The position numbers were made by a program, and so were the translations under genes. Positions 1 through 8,503 of a DNA stretch of 47,188 nt are shown one piece after another. Source of the DNA: CAZZIQ01 sp964654355 (GTDB taxonomy: Bacteria; Pseudomonadota; Gammaproteobacteria; GCF-002020875). The stretch is from positions 1-47,188 of the forward strand of contig CAZZIQ010000007.1 of the NCBI GenBank assembly GCA_964654355.1. Direction: 5' to 3'. The notes under the pieces were generated by a model that saw only the letters and a program-made list of their open reading frames with translations, was not told where the DNA came from and made no database searches. Every line of letters starts with the position of its first letter. Within the stretch, counting starts at the first letter, position 1.

Positions 1-124
1 GGGAGCGCGGATGCTAGCACAGTCAGAAATCGGTTTTGTAGTAATACGGCAATAAACTAATAGACTTGTCAGGACAATGCGCGAGACGCACTAAGAACCC
101 AACTCACTGTTTTATATGGCTTTC
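1..124. other. Left-edge intergenic sequence, no gene seen
   Basis: This stretch follows the minus-strand Nif3 gene and reaches the window edge. I find no open frame with coding character, no clear hairpin followed by a T-run, and no tRNA-like structure. It is somewhat AT-richer than the genes around it. In related gammaproteobacteria a petABC cluster often lies on this side, so it may hold a promoter for a gene outside the window. That is inference only. Confidence 0.5.
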
Positions 125-889
125 CTAGACAGGGACCACCTGATCGAAGAAACGCAGATCGAGATCAAATTGCTGTGCCAAATGCGCCCCCAAGCGCTCC
201 ACACCGAAACGCTCGCTAGCATGGTGGCCACAAGCCAAATAATGAACACCCAACTCTTGCGCAAGATGCACCGTGCGCTCCGAAATTTCGCCCGATAGAA
301 ATGCATCCACGCCCAACGCTGCCGCATCCTCGAGCGCGTCTTGCGCCGCACCCGTGCACCACGCCAACGAGCGCACTGTGGGCGAGCCCGTCGATGCTGC
401 AATCACTTGCGGCACATGATCTAAATCCTGGTGCAAGCGCGCGGCAAATGCCTCGAGCGTAACGGCTTCACGTAAGGTCGCTTGCCAAAGTAGATCCGGC
501 ACGCCCTTCCAATCATGCATCTGGATGTCCTCGACGCCGATCAGATCCCCGAAACCAGCGTTATTCCCCCATGTTCGATGGACATCCAAAGGCAAGTGAT
601 AAGCGAACAAGTTGAGGTCGCCAGACAAACACGTCGCAATACGTCGTTTGCGTGGACCACGCAAGATGGGGCTCTCACCCTTCCAGAACCAACCGTGATG
701 CACCAACAAGGCATCGGCACCCCAAGCAATCGCTTCATTAAGCACTGCTTGACTTGCTGTCACAGCAACCGCTAAGCGCTGGACCTCCGGTTTACCTTCG
801 ACCTGCAACCCATTCGGTGCGTAGTCTGCAAAGCGAGACAGGGAAAGCGCCTCTTCTAGATAGGTTGTCAAAGCGTCGCGATGGATCAT
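125..889 (-). CDS. ybgI: Nif3-like dinuclear metal-centre protein (YbgI family)
   Basis: A 254-residue protein, close to the roughly 250 residues of the family. Visible family hallmarks are an early NGLQVEG motif, the paired histidines in LLVHHGWFWK (about residue 65), LPLDVH (about residue 100), and a C-terminal GHHASE. In the Nif3/YbgI fold these histidines and acidic residues hold two metal ions in a toroidal hexamer. The physiological substrate is not firmly established; proposals include a GTP cyclohydrolase-type hydrolase and roles in DNA-damage recovery. The ATG at 889 lies only 22 bp from the divergent protease start, so the two promoters must overlap each other or coding sequence. 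Next to the degS/algW-hisC block is a common position for this gene in Pseudomonas-like genomes. Assignment is confident; function is not. Confidence 0.9.
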   Translation of the reverse strand: MIHRDALTTYLEEALSLSRFADYAPNGLQVEGKPEVQRLAVAVTASQAVLNEAIAWGADALLVHHGWFWKGESPILRGPRKRRIATCLSGDLNLFAYHLPLDVHRTWGNNAGFGDLIGVEDIQMHDWKGVPDLLWQATLREAVTLEAFAARLHQDLDHVPQVIAASTGSPTVRSLAWCTGAAQDALEDAAALGVDAFLSGEISERTVHLAQELGVHYLACGHHASERFGVERLGAHLAQQFDLDLRFFDQVVPV

Positions 890-911
890 CGGTACAGTCT
901 ATCATTGCGCC

Positions 912-2093
912 ATGGCACGCTTCCGATTCCCCTTGTTCCAGCTCCTCACGCTTGGCTTGATGCTGATTTTTGTAGTACTGGTGTTGCGCCCCGATTGGAT
1001 GCGCGAAGTACTGGACAGCCTGCGCACGCCCATCATTAAGGAAGTGGAAATCCGACAAGAATCGGCACCCGCTCTGCTACCGAATCAAGGCCCGGTGTCT
1101 TACTCGGCAGCTGTGCAGCGCGCTGCACCCGCCGTAGTCAACATCCATACCGCCAAGGTTGTGACCGAACGGCCGCGTATCTTGTTTGATGATCCTTTGT
1201 TCCAACGCTTCTTTGGCGACGCCCTACGCGGTACACCGCGACAGCGCCTACAAACCAGCTTGGGCTCCGGTGTCATCGTTAGTCGCGATGGCTACATCCT
1301 CACCAACTTCCACGTCATCGATGGTGCCGACGAAATTCAAATCGGGTTGCAGAATGGTGAAACCTTCCGAGCACGGGTGATTGGTCATGACGCAGACACA
1401 GACCTTGCGGTGCTTAAAATCGAGCAAAGTGATCTGACTCCAATTCCATTTGGCGAGTCAGAGCCACTCGCCGTAGGTGATGTCGTACTGGCCATTGGCA
1501 ATCCATTTGGGGTTGGGCAAACCGTGACAATGGGGATCGTCAGCGCAACTGGTCGCTCCCAACTCGGCATCAGCCCACTGGAAAACTTCATTCAAACCGA
1601 TGCTGCGATTAATCCAGGGAATTCAGGTGGTGCACTCATCAATGCTTATGGACAACTGATCGGCATCAACACCGCGATTTTCTCCAAGTCCGGCGCATCG
1701 CACGGCATTGGGTTCGCCATTCCGGCACAGATCGCTCGGGACGTCTTGCAAGAAATCATTCAAACCGGTGATGTCGTGCGCGGCTGGATTGGGGTAGAGA
1801 CGCAAGATCTCACGAGTGAATTAGCTGACGCATTCGGAGTGAAGCTCAAACAGGGCATTGTGGTTACCGGCATCTATCGCGATAGCCCGGCGCAAGCCGC
1901 AGGGCTATTACCGGGAGACATCTTGACTGAACTTGAGCTTGATGGCCGTACACAAAAACTCAACGAGAGCCACGACTTGCACGGTTGGGTATTGGCTAAA
2001 ACGCCCGGAGTTAGTTTTATGCTGCACGGCCTTCGTGACGGCAAGAGGCAACAGTGGAACCTGCGCAGCGTGGCACGCCCGCGCGATTCTTAA
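912..2093 (+). CDS. algW: Periplasmic site-1 serine protease, DegS/AlgW type
   Basis: A 393-residue S1C (HtrA) family protease. Residues about 8-25 form one membrane anchor, so the protease domain faces the periplasm. The catalytic triad can be read as His134 (TNFHVIDGAD), Asp164 (DTDLAVLKI) and Ser238 (NPGNSGGAL). A single C-terminal PDZ domain (about residues 285-375) follows, so this is the DegS/AlgW architecture rather than two-PDZ DegP. The family cuts the anti-sigma factor RseA/MucA when misfolded outer-membrane porins are sensed through the PDZ domain, starting sigma-E release. The length is near AlgW (389) and longer than E. coli DegS (355). It is transcribed alone, divergent from Nif3 and convergent with hisC, with only 5 bp between the two stop codons and no room for a terminator. 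No rseA or rpoE gene is in the window. Confidence 0.92.
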   Translation: MARFRFPLFQLLTLGLMLIFVVLVLRPDWMREVLDSLRTPIIKEVEIRQESAPALLPNQGPVSYSAAVQRAAPAVVNIHTAKVVTERPRILFDDPLFQRFFGDALRGTPRQRLQTSLGSGVIVSRDGYILTNFHVIDGADEIQIGLQNGETFRARVIGHDADTDLAVLKIEQSDLTPIPFGESEPLAVGDVVLAIGNPFGVGQTVTMGIVSATGRSQLGISPLENFIQTDAAINPGNSGGALINAYGQLIGINTAIFSKSGASHGIGFAIPAQIARDVLQEIIQTGDVVRGWIGVETQDLTSELADAFGVKLKQGIVVTGIYRDSPAQAAGLLPGDILTELELDGRTQKLNESHDLHGWVLAKTPGVSFMLHGLRDGKRQQWNLRSVARPRDS

Positions 2094-2098
2094 ATCTC

Positions 2099-3160
2099 TC
2101 AGGCTAAAGCTGTCTTTACTGCCGACAATAGTGCCGCGTTTTCTTGCGGCGTGCCGATGGTAATGCGCAAGAACTGATCAATTCTGGGCTTGTTAAAATG
2201 CCGCACGATCACGGCTTCATCGCGCAAAGCCTGCATCAGGCGTGCCGCATCATGTTGTGGATGACGTACAAATACAAAGTTTGCGGCTGATGGTAAGACC
2301 TCGAACCCAAACGCCTGCAAGCCTGCAACTACCTCTTCACGTGAGGCAATCACTTGCTGGCGCGTTTGTTCAAAATGCACCGCATCCTGCATCGCCGCAA
2401 TCCCGCCTGCGCTCGCAAGCCGATCAATGGGATAGGAATTGAAACTGTCTTTAATCCGCACCAAGGCATCGATCAAGTCGACATGACCGATCGCAAATCC
2501 AAGGCGCAGTCCTGCGAGTGAACGCGACTTCGAGAAAGATTGCGTCACCAACAGGTTTGGGTAGCGATTCACCAGACCAATCGCACTTTCACCACCAAAG
2601 TCGATGTAGGCCTCATCCACCACAACCACGCTGTCAGTGTTGTCTTTCAGCAAAGCTTCAATCGCATCGAGGGCGAGCAGCATTCCAGTCGGTGCGTTTG
2701 GGTTCGGAAAAATAATCCCACCATTCGAGCGACGGTAATCCGCAAGATCAATCGCAAAGTCTTGATTAAGCGGAACGACTTCGGTTGGCACTTCATATAA
2801 AGCGGCATAGACCGGGTAAAAGCTGTAGGAGATATCCGGGAATAACAGTGGCGCATCGGCACGAAACAAGGACTGAAAAACAAAGGCCAGGACCTCATCC
2901 GAACCGTTGCCGACAAACACCTGTTCGCGAGCAACACGGTAGTAATCCGCAATCGCCTGACGCAGTTCACTTGACGTTGGTTCGGGATAGAGCCGCAGAC
3001 TGTCATTCGTCGCAGCACGAATCGCATCCAATACCTTGGGTGACGGCGGGTATGGATTTTCGTTGGTATTGAGCTTGGTCAGCGCGCGGCCCAGCTTGGG
3101 CTGCTCGCCCGGCACATACGGTGTCAGCCCAGCAACGCGCGGATGCCAGAAGCGACTCAT
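2099..3160 (-). CDS. hisC: Histidinol-phosphate aminotransferase
   Basis: A 353-residue fold-type I PLP aminotransferase that makes L-histidinol phosphate from imidazole-acetol phosphate and glutamate, late in histidine synthesis. Visible motifs are NTNENPYPPSP near residue 33, the Asp-containing VVVDEAYIDF, and the PLP-lysine segment SFSKSRSLAGLRLG (about residues 210-223). The ATG at 3160 is 3 nt from the end of hisD, so the two are almost certainly co-transcribed. It is the last gene of the minus-strand mla-murA-his cluster and ends tail to tail with the protease gene. Some HisC enzymes also act on aromatic substrates; the his operon context argues for histidine. Confidence 0.93.
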   Translation of the reverse strand: MSRFWHPRVAGLTPYVPGEQPKLGRALTKLNTNENPYPPSPKVLDAIRAATNDSLRLYPEPTSSELRQAIADYYRVAREQVFVGNGSDEVLAFVFQSLFRADAPLLFPDISYSFYPVYAALYEVPTEVVPLNQDFAIDLADYRRSNGGIIFPNPNAPTGMLLALDAIEALLKDNTDSVVVVDEAYIDFGGESAIGLVNRYPNLLVTQSFSKSRSLAGLRLGFAIGHVDLIDALVRIKDSFNSYPIDRLASAGGIAAMQDAVHFEQTRQQVIASREEVVAGLQAFGFEVLPSAANFVFVRHPQHDAARLMQALRDEAVIVRHFNKPRIDQFLRITIGTPQENAALLSAVKTALA

Positions 3161-3163
3161 CGC

Positions 3164-4477
3164 TTAGCCGCCTTTCCGAGATGAATCGTCCATCCGATAC
3201 TCCGCCGAACGCGCATGTGCCTCAAGACCTTCACCCCGCGCCAGCGTTGAGGCGTTCGCAAACAAAGCCTGCGCCTGCGGCGAGACCTGAATCAGGCTGG
3301 AACGCTTTTGGAAGTCATAGACTCCCAAAGGTGACGAGAACCGTGCCGTACGTGAGGTCGGCAAGACATGATTCGGGCCCGCGCAATAATCGCCGACCGC
3401 TTCCGGCGTGTGCCGACCCATAAAGATCGCACCGGCATGTCGAATCTGCGGCAACAAGACCCGCGGATCTTCCACCGACAATTCGAGGTGCTCCGGCGCA
3501 ATGTGATTCGATACCTGCGCAGCCTCTGCCAGATCGCGCACTTGAATTAGCGCTGCGCGCTCACGCAAAGACACCTCAATCACGTCTTTGCGCTGCATGT
3601 CCGGTAACAGCTTTTGAATACTGGCTTCTACCGCATCGATGAAGGGCGCATCGGGACAGAGCAGAATCGACTGCGCGTCTTCATCGTGTTCGGCTTGCGA
3701 GAACAAGTCCATGGCAATCCAATCGGGATCGGTCTGACCATCACAGATCACGAGAATCTCGGACGGTCCCGCAATCATGTCGATACCTACCGCACCAAAC
3801 ACCATGCCCTTAGCGGTCGCCACATAAATATTGCCCGGCCCCACAATCTTGTCGACTTGCGGCACGGTCTGCGTGCCATAGGCCAGCGCTGCTACAGCCT
3901 GTGCGCCACCAATCGCGAACACGCGATCAACACCCGCGACAGCCGCCGCCGCAAACACCAGCTCATTCACCTCACCGCCCGGTGTCGGCACCACCATGAT
4001 CAATTCACGCACACCCGCTACCTTGGCAGGAATGGCATTCATCAACACCGAAGATGGATAGGCAGCCTTGCCACCCGGCACATACAAACCGGCGCGATCC
4101 AACGGCGTCACTTGTTGCCCCAGCACGGTGCCATCGGCTTCGGTATAGGTCCACGATTCGCTGCGCTGATGCTCGTGATAACTGCGCACACGCTCGGCAG
4201 CAAACTCCAGCGCCTCACGCTGCACGGCACTCAACCCGGTCAAGGCTTGCTGCAAACGCGCTTGTGGGATTTCGAGCTCCGCAAAGCTATTGACTGTCAA
4301 ACGATCGAACTTCGCCGTGTATTCGAGCAACGCCGCATCACCGCGCGTGCGTACATCTGCCAAAATCTCGCGTACGGTTTGCTGAACCTTAGCATCCGAC
4401 ACCGATTCCCACGCCAACAGCTCGTCTAGTTGTTGCTGAAAACCAGCATCCTGCGAATTCAAACGACGCATCTTCAT
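3164..4477 (-). CDS. hisD: Histidinol dehydrogenase
   Basis: A 437-residue zinc enzyme, matching the family length of about 430. It performs the last two steps of histidine synthesis, NAD-dependent oxidation of histidinol to histidine. Readable family segments are PGGKAAYPSSVLMNAIPAKVAG, the GPGNIYVATAKG loop, and HIAPEHLELS, which contains catalytic and zinc-binding histidines and glutamate. The start at 4477 gives an ATGA overlap with the hisG stop, indicating translational coupling. A second in-frame ATG at 4471 would shorten it by two residues. The gene lies between hisG and hisC, the same order as in Pseudomonas. Confidence 0.95.
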   Translation of the reverse strand: MKMRRLNSQDAGFQQQLDELLAWESVSDAKVQQTVREILADVRTRGDAALLEYTAKFDRLTVNSFAELEIPQARLQQALTGLSAVQREALEFAAERVRSYHEHQRSESWTYTEADGTVLGQQVTPLDRAGLYVPGGKAAYPSSVLMNAIPAKVAGVRELIMVVPTPGGEVNELVFAAAAVAGVDRVFAIGGAQAVAALAYGTQTVPQVDKIVGPGNIYVATAKGMVFGAVGIDMIAGPSEILVICDGQTDPDWIAMDLFSQAEHDEDAQSILLCPDAPFIDAVEASIQKLLPDMQRKDVIEVSLRERAALIQVRDLAEAAQVSNHIAPEHLELSVEDPRVLLPQIRHAGAIFMGRHTPEAVGDYCAGPNHVLPTSRTARFSSPLGVYDFQKRSSLIQVSPQAQALFANASTLARGEGLEAHARSAEYRMDDSSRKGG

Positions 4478-5124
4478 GCCGCCTTCTCCGCACGACGGGC
4501 AACAACTGCACGCCCTAATGCTTCCAATAGTGGCTGGATTTCTGTGTGCTTCATTTTCATTGAGGCTTTATTCACCACCAGACGCGAACTGATGTGCGCA
4601 ATCGTTTCGCGCGGCTCGAGACCGTTGGCCTTAAGCGTATTCCCCGTTTCAACCAAATCAACGATGCAATCCGCCAGGTCGACCAGTGGCGCCAATTCCA
4701 TGGAGCCATACAGTTTGATTAACTCGACTTGTTCGCCACGCGCTGCATACCAACGCCGCGCGGTTTCGATGTATTTGGTCGCCACACGCAAGCGCCCAGA
4801 AGGTGCCGTCGAATTCACCGGTGCAGCCACCATCAAGCGGCAACGCGCGATCTCAAGATCCAACGGTTCATACAAACCATTGGATGGATTTTCCATCAAC
4901 ACATCTTTGCCTGAAACACCCAAATCGGCCGCACCATGCTCAACGAAGGTCGGCACATCGGCTGCACGAATCACGACCACACGCACGCCCGGGCGCGAGG
5001 TCTCGATGATCAGCTTGCGGCTGGTCTCTGGATCTTCTAACGGCACAATGCCGGCTTCCGCCAACAAGGGCAGCGTGTCTTTGTAGATGCGCCCCTTGGA
5101 CAGGGCAATGGTCAAGTCCGCCAT
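4474..5124 (-). CDS. hisG: ATP phosphoribosyltransferase, short form
   Basis: A 216-residue HisG catalysing the committed step of histidine synthesis, condensation of ATP with PRPP. The N-terminus (LTIALSKGRIYKDTLPLL), the GVSGKDVLMEN segment and the PRPP-binding loop DLVETGNTLKANGL are typical. At about 216 residues it lacks the C-terminal regulatory ACT-like domain of long HisG (about 300 residues). Short HisG enzymes need HisZ, a HisRS-like partner, for activity and histidine feedback. No hisZ gene is in the window, so it must be elsewhere. The stop overlaps the hisD start (ATGA), and murA lies 21 bp upstream. Confidence 0.94.
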   Translation of the reverse strand: MADLTIALSKGRIYKDTLPLLAEAGIVPLEDPETSRKLIIETSRPGVRVVVIRAADVPTFVEHGAADLGVSGKDVLMENPSNGLYEPLDLEIARCRLMVAAPVNSTAPSGRLRVATKYIETARRWYAARGEQVELIKLYGSMELAPLVDLADCIVDLVETGNTLKANGLEPRETIAHISSRLVVNKASMKMKHTEIQPLLEALGRAVVARRAEKAA

Positions 5125-5145
5125 GCTATTTCCGTTTCTCGCCTG

Positions 5146-6414
5146 CTAGCTGGGTACGCGCTGAATCTGCGCACCCAATCGGCTCAATTTGTCTTCAATC
5201 GTCTCGTATCCGCGGTCGATATGATAAATGCGGTTGACCGCAGTTTCCCCTTCTGCGACCAACGCCGCTAACACCAAGCTCGCGGAAGCACGCAAATCAC
5301 TCGCCATTACCGGCGCCGCGACCAAGGCATCACGTCCTTCAATCACCGCCGCATGGCCTTCCAGCTTGATCTGTGCGCCCATCCGGCGCAACTCCGGCAC
5401 ATGCATGAAGCGATTTTCGAATACGGTCTCGACCACCGTACCGACTCCCTTGGCAACCGCATTCAACGCGACAAATTGTGCCTGCATGTCGGTTGGGAAG
5501 GCTGGATACGGCGCTGTGCGCACGTTTACTGCCTTCAGTGCGGCTTGTGTGGCATCGACCTCGATCCAATCTTCGCCCTGCGTCACCTGTGCACCGCTCT
5601 CGCGCAATTTTTGCAAGACCGCATCCAGCAAATCAGAGCGCGTGTGGGTCGCGCGCACTCGCCCGCGGGTAATGGCGCCGGCGATCAGATAGGTTCCCGT
5701 CTCAATACGATCGGGCAAGACATGATGCGTAACATCACCCGTACCGTGTAAAGCAGGCTTGCCCTGAATGCGCAGACAATCCGTACCCACGCCTTCAATC
5801 TGCGCACCCATGCGCTGCAATAAATGTACAAGATCAGTAACCTCAGGCTCGCGCGCTGCATTTTCCAGAACCGTTTCGCCCTCCGCCAAAGTCGCGGCCA
5901 TCAACAAGTTCTGGGTGCCAGTCACCGTTACCTTGTCGAAGACAAAACGCGCACCCCGCAGGCGGGGCGCTTGCGCCACGATGTTGCCATCGCGTTCTTC
6001 AATCGTCGCGCCGAGCGCGCGCAGCCCTTCAAGATGCAGATTCACCGGGCGATCGCCAATCGCACAACCGCCTGGCAACGACACCTCAGCCCTGCCAAAG
6101 CGTGCCAGTAGCGGGCCCAACACCAAGATCGAAGCACGCATTCGTCGCACTAAATCATAGGGCGCCACACAACGGATATCGCTGGCCGCTTGTGCATGCA
6201 CCCGCATCTGTTCATCCAGAGTAAAGCGCACCCCCATTTCACCCAGCAGTGCCATCATGGTGCTGACATCATTCAACTGCGGAACGTTGTCGATACAAAC
6301 CGCTTCTTCCGTCAACAAGGTCGCAGCAAGAATGGGTAATGCGGCGTTCTTTGCCCCGGCAATCACCACCTCTCCCTGCAAAGCGACTCCACCACGAATT
6401 AATAGACGATCCAT
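5146..6414 (-). CDS. murA: UDP-N-acetylglucosamine 1-carboxyvinyltransferase
   Basis: A 422-residue cytoplasmic enzyme that transfers enolpyruvate from PEP to UDP-GlcNAc, the first committed step of peptidoglycan precursor synthesis and the target of fosfomycin. The conserved Lys22 (AGAKN) and catalytic Cys117 (LPGGCAIGDRPVNLHL) are both present; the cysteine means the enzyme is predicted to be fosfomycin sensitive. Two inside-out alpha/beta domains are expected. In most gammaproteobacteria bolA/ibaG lies just upstream of murA; here an ABC-2 permease gene takes that place, 14 bp away. Sequence quality and length are normal for the family. Confidence 0.96.
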   Translation of the reverse strand: MDRLLIRGGVALQGEVVIAGAKNAALPILAATLLTEEAVCIDNVPQLNDVSTMMALLGEMGVRFTLDEQMRVHAQAASDIRCVAPYDLVRRMRASILVLGPLLARFGRAEVSLPGGCAIGDRPVNLHLEGLRALGATIEERDGNIVAQAPRLRGARFVFDKVTVTGTQNLLMAATLAEGETVLENAAREPEVTDLVHLLQRMGAQIEGVGTDCLRIQGKPALHGTGDVTHHVLPDRIETGTYLIAGAITRGRVRATHTRSDLLDAVLQKLRESGAQVTQGEDWIEVDATQAALKAVNVRTAPYPAFPTDMQAQFVALNAVAKGVGTVVETVFENRFMHVPELRRMGAQIKLEGHAAVIEGRDALVAAPVMASDLRASASLVLAALVAEGETAVNRIYHIDRGYETIEDKLSRLGAQIQRVPS

Positions 6415-6428
6415 ATAGACAGCGCCGA

Positions 6429-7205
6429 CTAGTTACGCAATTTGTAGCCGCTTTGCAGCATGCGCAGGCACAGCACAGCCAACAAAGCCCAACTGAACAA
6501 GGCTACGCCCCAAGCGTGCAATGGATTCACATCGGAAATGCCCAGCAACGCATGACGGAAGCCATCGATTAAATAGAACATCGGATTCCAGAACGACACG
6601 GCTTGCCAAAATGGTGACAAGGATTCGATGGAATAGAACACTCCAGAAAGAAAGGTGAGCGGAACAATCAAAAAGTTTTGAAACGCAGCGAGGTGATCGT
6701 ATTTGTCGGAATATACGCCGGCGAGAATTCCTAATGAACCCAAAACAGCACTTGCCACCGCAGCGAAGCCAAACGCTTCTAGCGGATGCACAAGCGGCAC
6801 ATCAATCAATGGCCATGCAACCAACCACAACGCAATCCCCACTGCCAAGCCGCGCAGGACTGCAGCAAGCGTGAATGCAAGATAAAACTCAAACGCAGAG
6901 ATCGGCGCCAACAACACGAACACGATATTGCCATTCATTTTTGACTGAATGAGGCTTGATGAGGAATTGGCAAAAGCATTCTGCGCCAAGGCCATCAAAA
7001 TCAAACCGGGCAATAAAAATTGACCATAACGGAGGCCTTCTTGTAGCGGCAGCGCATCTTCCAACACATGGCCGAAAACCAAGAGATAGAGCAAAGTTGT
7101 GACCACCGGCGCAAGTACGGTTTGTACACCCACTTTCAAGAATCGCCACACCTCTTTACGCAATAGCGTGAGGAATCCCACCGCATTAAATCGCATTGTC
7201 TTCAC
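6429..7205 (-). CDS. ABC-2 type exporter permease (YadH-like)
   Basis: A 258-residue integral membrane protein with six predicted hydrophobic segments and the ABC-2 core (FLLPGLILMALAQNAFANSS). It is the membrane half of the exporter whose ATPase is encoded immediately upstream. The start is a GTG at 7205: a strong GGAGG ribosome site lies 7 nt upstream of it, and the GTGA overlaps the ATPase stop. The in-frame ATG at 7196 has worse spacing. The substrate is unknown. Homologous pairs (YadG/YadH) often sit beside mla and murA in gammaproteobacteria, which hints at an envelope role but does not prove it. Confidence 0.88.
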   Translation of the reverse strand: MKTMRFNAVGFLTLLRKEVWRFLKVGVQTVLAPVVTTLLYLLVFGHVLEDALPLQEGLRYGQFLLPGLILMALAQNAFANSSSSLIQSKMNGNIVFVLLAPISAFEFYLAFTLAAVLRGLAVGIALWLVAWPLIDVPLVHPLEAFGFAAVASAVLGSLGILAGVYSDKYDHLAAFQNFLIVPLTFLSGVFYSIESLSPFWQAVSFWNPMFYLIDGFRHALLGISDVNPLHAWGVALFSWALLAVLCLRMLQSGYKLRN

Positions 7206-8134
7206 GCGGTAACCTCCGCTGCACGCGCAGAAGCATCCAATAATTCAATAAACACTTCCTCTAGGGTGGGCTCGCGAATTTGCAAGGCGAGGTCCGCCAA
7301 ACCAACCTGCTGCACTAATGCACAAAGATGCGCCTCAGCATCTGCGCTGCGTGCGACTCGCAGCAATACGCGCCGCGCATCCCGTCGGAGCACATGCACT
7401 TGTAATGCAGCAGGTAGCGCTTGTTCGTGCGTTAGGGATAACTGCGCAATACGCCATGGATGACGCGCAATCAAAGCTGATTGGCGATCTAACGCAGCAA
7501 TACTTCCCTTTGCCAATACCGCTATGCGGTCACACAACGACTCCGCCTCTTCCAGATAATGGGTGGTCAAGATGATAGTATGGCCCTCGCGATGCAATTC
7601 GCGGGTGAGCTGCCACAAGCCCTGACGTAAGGCGACATCTACCCCCGCCGTTGGCTCATCCAACACAATCACCGGCGGCCGATGCACCAAGGCCTGGGCA
7701 ATCAACACACGTCGCTTCATGCCGCCAGACAGACTTTGCAGACTGGCTTCGGCCTTGTCGCTGAGGTGCAGACGCTCCATCAGTTCATCGACCCAAGCAT
7801 GACTACTCCGACCCAGACCAAAGTAGCCAGCTTGCAGCAGCAGCATCTCACGCACACGAAAGAATGGATCGTAAAGCAGCTCTTGCGGCACCACCCCGAG
7901 ACTTAAACGTGCTGCGCGATAGTCACGCTGTACGTCATGCCCCAACACTGCCGCTGAACCACTACTCGGCTTAACCAACCCCGCAAGCACATTAATCAGC
8001 GTTGATTTGCCTGCTCCGTTTGGCCCGAGCAAACCGAAGAATTCACCTTGATGGATGTCTAGATCAATGCCGCGCAGCGCATGCACATTGGGATAGCGCT
8101 TGTGTAACGCTGCAACTGAAACTGCGAAAGTCAT
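7202..8134 (-). CDS. ABC-2 type exporter ATP-binding protein (YadG-like)
   Basis: A 310-residue ATPase. It shows Walker A GPNGAGKST (about residues 37-45), a Q-loop, signature LSGGMKRRV, Walker B VIVLDEPTAGVD and the switch His in ILTTHYLEE. The C-terminal 80 residues form a DrrA-like extension (ends EPTLEEVFIELL), typical of ABC-2 drug or polysaccharide exporters. It powers the adjacent permease, whose start overlaps its stop. The gene follows mlaB by 39 bp on the same strand. It is distinct from MlaF and LptB, also encoded in the window. The substrate cannot be told from sequence. Confidence 0.9.
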   Translation of the reverse strand: MTFAVSVAALHKRYPNVHALRGIDLDIHQGEFFGLLGPNGAGKSTLINVLAGLVKPSSGSAAVLGHDVQRDYRAARLSLGVVPQELLYDPFFRVREMLLLQAGYFGLGRSSHAWVDELMERLHLSDKAEASLQSLSGGMKRRVLIAQALVHRPPVIVLDEPTAGVDVALRQGLWQLTRELHREGHTIILTTHYLEEAESLCDRIAVLAKGSIAALDRQSALIARHPWRIAQLSLTHEQALPAALQVHVLRRDARRVLLRVARSADAEAHLCALVQQVGLADLALQIREPTLEEVFIELLDASARAAEVTA

Positions 8135-8173
8135 GGCCGAATAAGCAAGCCGTCACGCGATGGGCGCCGGCCC

Positions 8174-8503
8174 TTAAGCGGCAGCGAGACCGAGAAGAGC
8201 TTCGACTCCAACCAAACTCGCCATGGAACGCAATTGCACAGGCGCATTTCGGATCGTCAGGGCCTGACCTGCCGCTTGAGCAACTCGAGACCATTCCACC
8301 AACAACGACAAGCCAGCGCTGTCCGCACGCGCCACAGCCGAGAGATCAATATCCAACGCCGGTGCGCCGCGAAAACTGCGACGACTTGCCAACAACACCG
8401 CGCGCGCATTTGCGAAACTCAAGCTTCCAGAAATCCGGAAGCGACCCTCACCCAATTCCTCGATTTGTGCAGGTGCGTCGTCGGCTACAGATGAAAGAGT
8501 CAT
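8174..8503 (-). CDS. mlaB: MlaB, STAS-domain subunit of the phospholipid transporter
   Basis: A 109-residue STAS-domain protein. The segment LDIDLSAVARADSAGLSLL carries the conserved Asp-Ser pair at the STAS core helix. In the MlaFEDB inner-membrane complex, MlaB binds the MlaF ATPase and is needed for its assembly and activity. The ATG at 8503 overlaps the mlaC stop (ATGA), so it is coupled to the rest of the mla cluster. Length is close to E. coli MlaB (97 residues), with a short extra N-terminus. Confidence 0.88.
   Translation of the reverse strand: MTLSSVADDAPAQIEELGEGRFRISGSLSFANARAVLLASRRSFRGAPALDIDLSAVARADSAGLSLLVEWSRVAQAAGQALTIRNAPVQLRSMASLVGVEALLGLAAA

Noticed and set aside
3614..4429. 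A 271-codon plus-strand open frame opposite hisD
   Set aside because: It is antisense to a well conserved gene, shows no domain, and its histidine/arginine-rich composition is what a GC-skewed shadow frame gives.
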